This document shows positions 6,041 through 11,024 of a DNA stretch of 11,024 nucleotides, piece after piece; position 1 is the stretch's first letter; every line of letters starts with the position of its first letter. The notes beneath the pieces are model-generated. The model saw only the letters and a program-made list of their open reading frames with translations. It had not been told where the DNA came from and did no database searches. A program made the position numbers and the translations under genes. Origin of the DNA: Lysobacterales bacterium (lineage in GTDB: Bacteria > Pseudomonadota > Gammaproteobacteria > Xanthomonadales > SZUA-5); NCBI GenBank assembly GCA_024710675.1, contig JANJUH010000084.1:1-11024 (forward strand), given 5' to 3'.

Positions 6041-7533
6041 CCGGCGCGGGCGGGCGCCGCCTCGTCGCGGCGGCGGGCCTTGGCCTCGTCGTTGCGCAAC
6101 AGCTCGAGTTGCTCGAGATAGGCCTCGGACAGGCCGGTCACGTACTCGCCGCTGAAACAGGAGGTATCGAAGGCTTGAAGTTCCGGATTGCCTTCCTGCA
6201 CCGCCGCGACGAGGTCGGCGAGATCCTGGTAGATCAGCCAGTCGCAACCGATGAAGTCCTGCACCTCGCCCTCGCTGCGGCCGTGGGCGACCAGCTCTGT
6301 GGCCGCCGGCATGTCGATCCCGTAGACATTGGGATAGCGCACCGGCGGCGCCGCCGAGGCCAGGTAGACCTTGCGCGCGCCGGCCTCGCGGGCCATCTGC
6401 ACGATCTGCTTGCTGGTGGTGCCGCGGACAATGGAGTCGTCGACCAGCAGCACCACCTTAGCCCTGAACTCGAGTTCGATGGCATTGAGCTTGCGGCGCA
6501 CCGATTTCACCCGCTCGGTCTGCCCCGGCATGATGAAGGTGCGGCCGATGTAGCGGTTCTTGACGAAGCCCTCGCGGTACTCGACGCCGAGTGCCTTGGC
6601 CAGCGGGATGGCCGCCGTGCGCGAGGTATCGGGAATCGGAATGACGACGTCGATGTCGTGCCCGGGCATTTGCCTGAGGATCTTCTGCGCCAGACGTTCG
6701 CCCATGCGCAGGCGGGCCTTGTAGACCGAGACGTCCTCGATCAACGAATCCGGCCGCGCCATGTAGACGTACTCGAAGATGCACGGCGCGTGGGTGCGCG
6801 CCGGGGCGCACTCGCGCGCGTGGAACTCGCCCTCGCTGGTGATCAGCACGGCCTCACCGGGCGCCACGTCGCGCACCAGCTTGAAGCCGAGGATGTCGAG
6901 GGCGACGCTTTCGGAAGCCAGCGCCCATTCCGGGCCGGCCGGCGTATCGCGGCGACCGATCACCAGCGGGCGGATACCGTGCGGGTCGCGGAAGCCGACG
7001 AGGCCATAGCCGAGCACCACCGCGACGATCGCGTAGCCGCCGATGCAGCGTGCGTGGACGCCGGCGACCGCGCGATACAGGTGCTCGGGGTCGAGGCGCA
7101 TGCGCTCCTGCACGCCCAGTTCGTGCGCGAAGACGTTGAGCAGGACCTCGGAATCGGAATCGGTGTTGATGTGGCGGCGATCTTCGGCGTAGACCTCGCG
7201 CTTCAGGGTCGCGGTGTTGATCAGGTTGCCGTTGTGCGCAAGGGCGATGCCGAAGGGCGAGTTGACGTAGAAGGGCTGGGACTCGCCCGCCCCATCGCCA
7301 CCCGCGGTGGGATAGCGGCAATGGCCGATACCGATCGTACCGCGCAGGCGGGCCATCGCCGCGGCGTCGAAGACGTCACGAACCAGTCCATTGCCCTTGT
7401 GCAGGGACAGGCGCTGGCCGTTGACGGTCGCGATACCGGCCGCGTCCTGGCCGCGGTGCTGCAGGACGGTCAGGCCGTCGTACAGCGCGGTCGCGACCTC
7501 GCTGCGGCCCACGATGCCGATGATTCCACACAT
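6037..7533 (-). CDS. purF: Amidophosphoribosyltransferase (glutamine PRPP amidotransferase)
   Basis: PurF makes 5-phosphoribosylamine from PRPP and glutamine, the first step of de novo purine synthesis in the cytoplasm. The gene encodes 498 residues, close to the usual 500. The start at 7533 gives MCGIIGIVG, so Cys2 becomes the N-terminal nucleophile after Met removal, with no propeptide (the E. coli type rather than the Bacillus type). A GGAGG site 8 nt upstream supports it. The Ntn glutaminase half shows LQHRGQDAAGI (24-34), GHCRYPTAG (70-78), HNGNL (100-104) and NTDSDSE (123-129). The phosphoribosyltransferase half carries the PRPP loop VLLVDDSIVRGTTS (361-374). The tail (486-498) is Arg/Ala rich and probably disordered. 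ATG lies 1 bp after the cvpA stop, and the stop overlaps the next start. All key residues are present. Confidence 0.98.
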   Translation of the reverse strand: MCGIIGIVGRSEVATALYDGLTVLQHRGQDAAGIATVNGQRLSLHKGNGLVRDVFDAAAMARLRGTIGIGHCRYPTAGGDGAGESQPFYVNSPFGIALAHNGNLINTATLKREVYAEDRRHINTDSDSEVLLNVFAHELGVQERMRLDPEHLYRAVAGVHARCIGGYAIVAVVLGYGLVGFRDPHGIRPLVIGRRDTPAGPEWALASESVALDILGFKLVRDVAPGEAVLITSEGEFHARECAPARTHAPCIFEYVYMARPDSLIEDVSVYKARLRMGERLAQKILRQMPGHDIDVVIPIPDTSRTAAIPLAKALGVEYREGFVKNRYIGRTFIMPGQTERVKSVRRKLNAIELEFRAKVVLLVDDSIVRGTTSKQIVQMAREAGARKVYLASAAPPVRYPNVYGIDMPAATELVAHGRSEGEVQDFIGCDWLIYQDLADLVAAVQEGNPELQAFDTSCFSGEYVTGLSEAYLEQLELLRNDEAKARRRDEAAPARAG

Positions 7534-7534
7534 G

Positions 7535-8086
7535 TCATGCGCCTCCGGAGGGCGGTGGGACGGGCGCCTCGGGTCCCGGTGTCGGGGCCTCGGCCCGGCA
7601 ACTGCCCATGATCTCACGCAGCGCCGGGGGCAGGAAATCGCGCGCCATCAGGCTGAGCGACTCGAAGGCGGGGATCAGCCGCGAAGCCTGCCACCATGAA
7701 TCACGGCACAACGGCGTCCAACTGGCCACCGCAACCAGCGCGACCACAGTGATCACCCCGCGCACGGCGCCGAAGAGCATGCCGAGCAGGCGGTCGGTGC
7801 CGGCCAAACCGGTCGAGCGCACCAGCCGTCCGATCGCCCAGCTCAGCAGCGAGCCGAGCACGAGGATGGCGAGGATCAGCACCAGCGCCGCCACGGCCAG
7901 TCGCATCGAAGGTTCCTCGATGGTGCCGAAGTAGTCGGCCGAGACCTGCTCGGTGAACTGGAAGGCTGCCCATAGCGCCCCGATCCAGATCAGGATCGAC
8001 AGCGCTTCGGCGACAAAGCCGCGAATCAGGCTGATCAGCGTCGAGACACTGATGACGCCGATGATCAGCCAGTCGATCCAAAGCAC
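7535..8086 (-). CDS. cvpA: CvpA family membrane protein
   Basis: This gene encodes 183 residues from a GTG start at 8086, 9 bp after the dedD-like stop. No clear Shine-Dalgarno is seen, so coupling to the upstream gene is likely. Four hydrophobic segments (about 4-22, 27-45, 62-84 and 104-123) match the inner-membrane CvpA family, first named for colicin V production in E. coli. The typical opening WIDWLIIGVI, the RGF turn after the first helix and the DRLLGMLFGAVRG stretch (98-110) fit the family. The C-terminal tail (164-183) is Pro/Ala rich and probably cytoplasmic. The place between dedD and purF is the conserved gammaproteobacterial order. The molecular function of CvpA is unsettled; envelope homeostasis roles have been proposed. 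Confidence 0.95.
   Translation of the reverse strand: MLWIDWLIIGVISVSTLISLIRGFVAEALSILIWIGALWAAFQFTEQVSADYFGTIEEPSMRLAVAALVLILAILVLGSLLSWAIGRLVRSTGLAGTDRLLGMLFGAVRGVITVVALVAVASWTPLCRDSWWQASRLIPAFESLSLMARDFLPPALREIMGSCRAEAPTPGPEAPVPPPSGGA
7542..7546 (-). promoter_or_regulatory. purF ribosome binding site
   Basis: GGAGG lies 8 nt before the ATG at 7533, inside the end of cvpA. It decides the purF start in favour of MCGII over an in-frame ATG 28 codons upstream, which would bury the catalytic cysteine. Confidence 0.85.
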
Positions 8087-8095
8087 TGGTCTGAA

Positions 8096-9043
8096 TCAGG
8101 GATGCGCGACGACGAGCGCGTCGGCGAGCTTCATCCTGGCTTTGAGCTCGCCCTGGATGCGCACTGCATTTTCGCGCTTCAGTTCGGGTCCTACCCGCAC
8201 GCGATAGCCGGTCTGGCCGCCGCCGACGCGTACAGGCTCCGAGAAGGCGGCGTAGCCGGCGGCGCGCAGGCGGGCGATCAGTTCGTCGGCGCCCTGCTTG
8301 CGGCTGAACACCCCGACCTGGACCGCCCAGCCGGAAAGCTGGGCCGGGCGTGGGTCGGATTGCGTGGCGTCGGCGCGCGCCAACTCGACCACGGTGCTCT
8401 GCAGTCCGGCAATCTGGCGCTGCGCCGACAGGCGCGCAGCCTCTGCATCGGCGCGGGTGGCGTAGGCCTGGCTGCGGACGCGGTGCAGGCTGCGACCGGA
8501 GGCCGCCGATACGGCCTCGATCGAGGCGGGCACGCCGGCCTTGGCGAGATCGCGAACCAGGGCTTCCGCGTTGCTGCGGTCGGCATAGCTGCCGAACTGC
8601 GCAACGAAGCGGCCGCCGCTGGCGGGTGTCGGTGGTTTCGGAGCTGTCGCGGCGGGCGTGGCAGGCGCCGGCGCTGGCGACGAAACGGCCGGCGCTGCCG
8701 GCGCCGGAGCTGCCGCGGGTACGGGCACCGGGGTGCTGGCGGCAGGCTTGGGCGGCGGCGCAGTGACGACCGGCGCAGGCGCAGGCGCGGGCGTGGGCTC
8801 GGCGACGCCGCTGCCGGCCGACTCGAGCACGGCCTCGCTCTCCGGTTGCGGCGCGCTCATCGCCGGATCCAGCGGCAAGCGGCGCGTCTCGCCGCCGGCA
8901 TCGGGGCGCGGCGGGATGGCCAGGTCCATCTGCTGCGTGGTGGGCGCAGGTTCGGGGCTGTCGAGGAACATGGGCAGGAAGATCACCGCGAGCGCGATGA
9001 TCACGGCCGCACCGACCAGGCGCTGGCGTAGGGCGTCGTCCAT
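8096..9043 (-). CDS. dedD: DedD-like cell-division protein with two SPOR domains
   Basis: This gene encodes 315 residues. ATG at 9043 is chosen because it gives the family N-terminus MDDALRQRLVGAAVIIALAV, with one membrane helix (about 10-27), and GGAG lies upstream. A longer frame reading into folC is a shadow. Topology should be inner-membrane anchor, a periplasmic Pro/Ala linker (about 80-141), then SPOR1 (about 145-221, FVAQFGSYADRSNAEAL) and SPOR2 (about 238-313, WAVQVGVFSRKQGADEL). SPOR domains bind denuded septal peptidoglycan. E. coli DedD has one SPOR domain, so the doubled array is notable. The gene lies 44 bp after folC and 9 bp before cvpA, the usual order. SPOR2 keeps the tighter consensus. 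The symbol rests on position and architecture. Confidence 0.9.
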   Translation of the reverse strand: MDDALRQRLVGAAVIIALAVIFLPMFLDSPEPAPTTQQMDLAIPPRPDAGGETRRLPLDPAMSAPQPESEAVLESAGSGVAEPTPAPAPAPVVTAPPPKPAASTPVPVPAAAPAPAAPAVSSPAPAPATPAATAPKPPTPASGGRFVAQFGSYADRSNAEALVRDLAKAGVPASIEAVSAASGRSLHRVRSQAYATRADAEAARLSAQRQIAGLQSTVVELARADATQSDPRPAQLSGWAVQVGVFSRKQGADELIARLRAAGYAAFSEPVRVGGGQTGYRVRVGPELKRENAVRIQGELKARMKLADALVVAHP

Positions 9044-9087
9044 CGTTCGGCAGGACTCCAGAGGAATGGCGCGAGTATAGGCCGCAC

Positions 9088-10344
9088 TCAGGACGTCGCC
9101 TGAACCGCCCTCAACGCGTCGGCCACGGTCAGGAAGGACCCGAAGACCAGCACGCGGCCCTGCGCGCCGGCCGCCGCGGTCGCGCTGGCCAGCGCGGCAG
9201 GCATGTCGGGAGCCTCGGTGAACACCGGGGCCCCGTGCAAGGCAGCGCGCAACAGTGCGGGCTCGGCGGCCCGCGGGCTGGATGGCCGCAGATCGTGCAG
9301 GACCCAGCCCTCGACCACGGGCAGCAAGGGCTCTACGATGGCGGCCAGATCCTTGTCGGCGAGTGCGGCGTAGACGGCAACGGTGCGCCGTGACGGCTGG
9401 CGCGCCAGCCAGTTCGCCAGTTCGCGCGCCGATTCGGGGTTGTGGGCGACATCCACCCAGGTTTCGACCGCAAGTGGCAGGCGCTGCAGGCGACCGGTCG
9501 CACGGGCGCTGCCGATGCCCGCGGCCAAAGCCTCCGGCGAATAGCGCCAATGTTCACGCAGCGCCCACAACGCAAGCGTTGCCGCTGCCGCATTGCGACG
9601 CTGGCTCGGGCCCGGCAAGCCGGGTGGCGGCAAGCGCAAGGCCTGCCCATCGGGTAGCGGCAACGACCAGTTGCCGCAGGCTTCGACGGCGATCTCCGGC
9701 AGCCGGTAGAGGTCGGTGCCGATACGCTCTGCATGGATCAGCACGCTGGCCGGTGGGTCGGGCTCGGCCAGGATCGCAGGACAGCCCCGGCGGAAAATCC
9801 ACGCCTTCTCGGCGCCGATGTGCTCGCGCGTCGGACCGAGATAGTCCATGTGGTCCAGGTCCACGCTGGTCAGGATCGCCGCATCGCCATCGACCAGGTT
9901 GACCGCATCGAGGCGCCCGCCGAGGCCGATCTCGAGCACCGCAGCCTCCAATGGCGACTCCGCCATCAGCACGAACGCCGCCAGCGTGCCGGCCTCGAAA
10001 TAGGTCAGCGCGATCTCGCCGCGCGCAGCCTCGATGCGCTCGAAGGCGCCGCACAGGGCGGCGTCGGAGACGTCCTCGCCATCGATGCGGATGCGCTCGT
10101 TGTAGCGCAACAGGTGCGGCGAGGTGTAGGCGCCCACGCGATGACCGGCAGCGCGCAGGCAGGCCTCGAGGCAGGCCACCGTCGAGCCTTTGCCGTTGGT
10201 GCCCCCGACGACAAGGCACAAGGGCGCCGGCCGCGGCGAGCCGAGCCGGCGCCACACCTCGCCCACCCGCTCCAGCCCCATGTCGATCGGACGCGGGTGC
10301 AGGGCCTCGTAATGGTGCAGCCAGTCGGCGAGGGTGCGGGGCAT
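9088..10344 (-). CDS. folC: Bifunctional dihydrofolate synthase/folylpolyglutamate synthase
   Basis: FolC joins glutamate to dihydropteroate to make dihydrofolate and adds further glutamates to folates, using ATP in the cytoplasm. The gene encodes 418 residues, normal for the family. Visible motifs are the Mur-ligase-type P-loop GGTNGKGST (47-55), TSPHL (74-78), EIGLGGRLDAVN (138-149), the Mg-binding region DLDHMDYLG (162-170) and GAEKAWIFR (177-185), whose Lys180 is the expected carbamylated residue. The C-terminal domain keeps VDVAHNPES. The ATG at 10344 fits the family N-terminus, although no good Shine-Dalgarno precedes it. A heptamer repeat lies only 15 nt upstream of the start. The gene lies between accD and the dedD-like gene, as in other Gammaproteobacteria. 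Confidence 0.97.
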   Translation of the reverse strand: MPRTLADWLHHYEALHPRPIDMGLERVGEVWRRLGSPRPAPLCLVVGGTNGKGSTVACLEACLRAAGHRVGAYTSPHLLRYNERIRIDGEDVSDAALCGAFERIEAARGEIALTYFEAGTLAAFVLMAESPLEAAVLEIGLGGRLDAVNLVDGDAAILTSVDLDHMDYLGPTREHIGAEKAWIFRRGCPAILAEPDPPASVLIHAERIGTDLYRLPEIAVEACGNWSLPLPDGQALRLPPPGLPGPSQRRNAAAATLALWALREHWRYSPEALAAGIGSARATGRLQRLPLAVETWVDVAHNPESARELANWLARQPSRRTVAVYAALADKDLAAIVEPLLPVVEGWVLHDLRPSSPRAAEPALLRAALHGAPVFTEAPDMPAALASATAAAGAQGRVLVFGSFLTVADALRAVQATS

Positions 10345-10359
10345 GGGTGATGAGCGCAG

Positions 10360-10387
10360 TGAGTCGTGAGTGGTGAATGGTGAGTGG
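10360..10387. repeat. Degenerate heptamer tandem repeat (TGAGTGG-type, 4 units)
   Basis: Four consecutive heptamers read TGAGTCG, TGAGTGG, TGAATGG and TGAGTGG on the plus strand. They sit 16-43 bp before the folC start, where they occupy the expected 5' untranslated region. Variable copy number is plausible but cannot be judged from one sequence. Confidence 0.75.
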
Positions 10388-10465
10388 CAAAGGCCCGCTT
10401 CGGTCGGATTCCTGGCTGTGGTTGCTGACCGTGCCTTGACTCACTTCACCGGCTTCGGCGCCAGA

Positions 10466-10532
10466 AGCGTCCGGATGAATCCGGACCCACAGAGCTGCCG
10501 CCGGTTCGTGGGTCGGCATTCATGCCGACGCT
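10466..10532. repeat. Inverted doublet of 25-nt palindromic elements (REP-like family 1)
   Basis: Two 25-nt elements, at 10466-10490 and 10508-10532, face each other across 17 nt. Each has an 8-bp stem with a 2-nt loop. Read in the same sense both start GTGGGTC, share an ATTCAT core and end GACGCT. They differ only in the stem triplets, CGG/CCG in one and GGC/GCC in the other, so each change is matched by its pairing partner. Confidence 0.85.
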
Positions 10533-10562
10533 CCGCCGTCTGCCAGACAATCTCCCGATGCT

Positions 10563-10647
10563 CGTCATCCCGGCGCAGGCCGGGATCCAGGACGTCCTTG
10601 CGGCGGGCAGGAAAGAGCGCTGGATTCCGGCCCGCGCCGGAATGACG
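10563..10647. repeat. Inverted doublet of 28-nt REP-like elements (family 2)
   Basis: Element 10563-10590 (starts CGTCATCCCGG) and element 10620-10647 (ends CCGGAATGACG) are inverted copies separated by 29 nt. Each also folds on itself through a CCGGC/GCCGG-type stem. This is the arrangement of REP doublets/BIMEs. A third, single copy lies at 5137-5164. Confidence 0.85.
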
Positions 10648-10739
10648 CCAATACGATGCGCCTGCGACTCACCACCAACCACGACCGCGATCCCCGCAGG
10701 AACCGGGAAATTCGAAGAGCTGCGATCCCATCGCGCCCT

Positions 10740-11024
10740 TCAAGCTGCCGGCGCCGGCATCCGGGTCAGGATCGCGAGCATCGCGGCGAGGCGGTCGCGC
10801 AGTTCACGGCGGTCTACGATGGCGTCGATCGCGCCCTTCTCGATCAGGAACTCGCTGCGCTGGAAGCCTTCGGGCAGGGTCTCGCGGACGGTCTGCTCGA
10901 TCACGCGCGGGCCGGCGAAGCCGATCAGCGCCTGCGGCTCGGCGAGGTTCATGTCACCGAGCATGCCGAGGCTGGCCGAGACGCCGCCGGTGGTGGGATG
11001 GGTCAGCACCGAGACATAGGGCAC
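10740..11024 (-). CDS. accD: Acetyl-CoA carboxylase carboxyltransferase subunit beta, C-terminal part
   Basis: Only the last 94 codons and the TGA stop are in the window; the 5' end lies beyond 11024. With AccA, AccD transfers the carboxyl group from biotin carboxyl carrier protein to acetyl-CoA, the committed step of fatty acid synthesis in the cytoplasm. Diagnostic stretches are VLTHPTTGGVSASLGMLGD, then EPQALIGFAGPRVIEQT, then LPEGFQRSEFL, then GAIDAIVDRRELRD, all typical of the C-terminal crotonase-like domain. The order accD-folC agrees. The zinc-finger N-terminus cannot be seen. Confidence 0.97.
   Translation of the reverse strand: MPYVSVLTHPTTGGVSASLGMLGDMNLAEPQALIGFAGPRVIEQTVRETLPEGFQRSEFLIEKGAIDAIVDRRELRDRLAAMLAILTRMPAPAA

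Larger units (their letters stand above)
10345..10739. other. 395-bp repeat-rich spacer between accD and folC
   Basis: I see no credible gene here; small open frames on both strands are repeat-derived. The stretch holds a four-unit heptamer repeat and two unrelated inverted REP-like doublets, listed separately. I find no clear promoter for folC, and the hairpins may end or stabilise the accD transcript. The stretch 10648-10739 shows nothing I can name. Confidence 0.75.

Noticed and set aside
6041..6247. Upstream extension of the ferritin-like gene into purF
   Set aside because: It is Arg-rich shadow sequence; the ATGA overlap start gives a normal protein.
5159..7611. Long plus-strand frames opposite the DUF455 gene and purF
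   Set aside because: They are mirrors of two firmly identified genes and are typical of GC-rich DNA.
7534..7617. 28-codon upstream extension of purF
   Set aside because: It would remove the N-terminal catalytic cysteine required by the Ntn glutaminase, and a good GGAGG precedes the shorter start.
9044..9550. 169-codon upstream extension of the dedD-like frame into folC
   Set aside because: The extension is Arg/Gly-rich shadow of folC. The family N-terminus and membrane anchor begin at the ATG at 9043.
10360..10647. Possible CRISPR array from repeated short palindromes
   Set aside because: The repeats belong to different families, face each other as inverted pairs, lack regular spacers, and no cas gene is nearby.

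Overview
This is GC-rich bacterial DNA in which every supported gene lies on the minus strand, so transcription runs from high to low coordinates. The block accD - folC - dedD-like SPOR gene - cvpA - purF (11024 down to 6037) is the conserved housekeeping order of Gammaproteobacteria. The GC-richness, the REP-like intergenic palindromes and the secreted proteins with an IPTL-CTERM-like tail suggest a Lysobacterales/Xanthomonadales-type gammaproteobacterium. That placement is an inference, and no species can be named.

Region 1 (11024-5222) holds the 3' end of accD, a 395-bp spacer with two different inverted repeat doublets and a heptamer repeat, and then a compact run: folC, a two-SPOR-domain DedD-like protein, cvpA, purF and a DUF455 ferritin-like gene. 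Spacing falls from 44 bp to 9 bp to 1 bp and ends in a 4-bp ATGA overlap, so the last genes are probably translationally coupled.

Region 2 (4969-1910) is a three-gene operon of secreted proteins, spaced 25 and 35 bp, ending in a strong hairpin terminator. Gene one has a LamG/concanavalin-like body and a C-terminal pair of dockerin-type calcium-binding repeats. Gene two is a small, single-domain, cohesin-like secreted protein. Gene three has a cohesin-like module, cysteine-rich Ig-like modules and an IPTL-CTERM-like sorting tail. Dockerin and cohesin-like modules in one operon suggest a non-cellulosomal cell-surface cohesin/dockerin assembly. This is the most interesting content of the window.

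Region 3 (1670 to beyond position 1) is a large paralogue of gene three with its own candidate promoter. It is open to the left edge and built of at least two 365-residue units. One 200-bp stretch (positions 1-200) is repeated at 1096-1295 with a single mismatch, although the flanking repeat sequence has diverged. This points to recent unequal exchange or gene conversion inside the gene, or to an assembly artefact.
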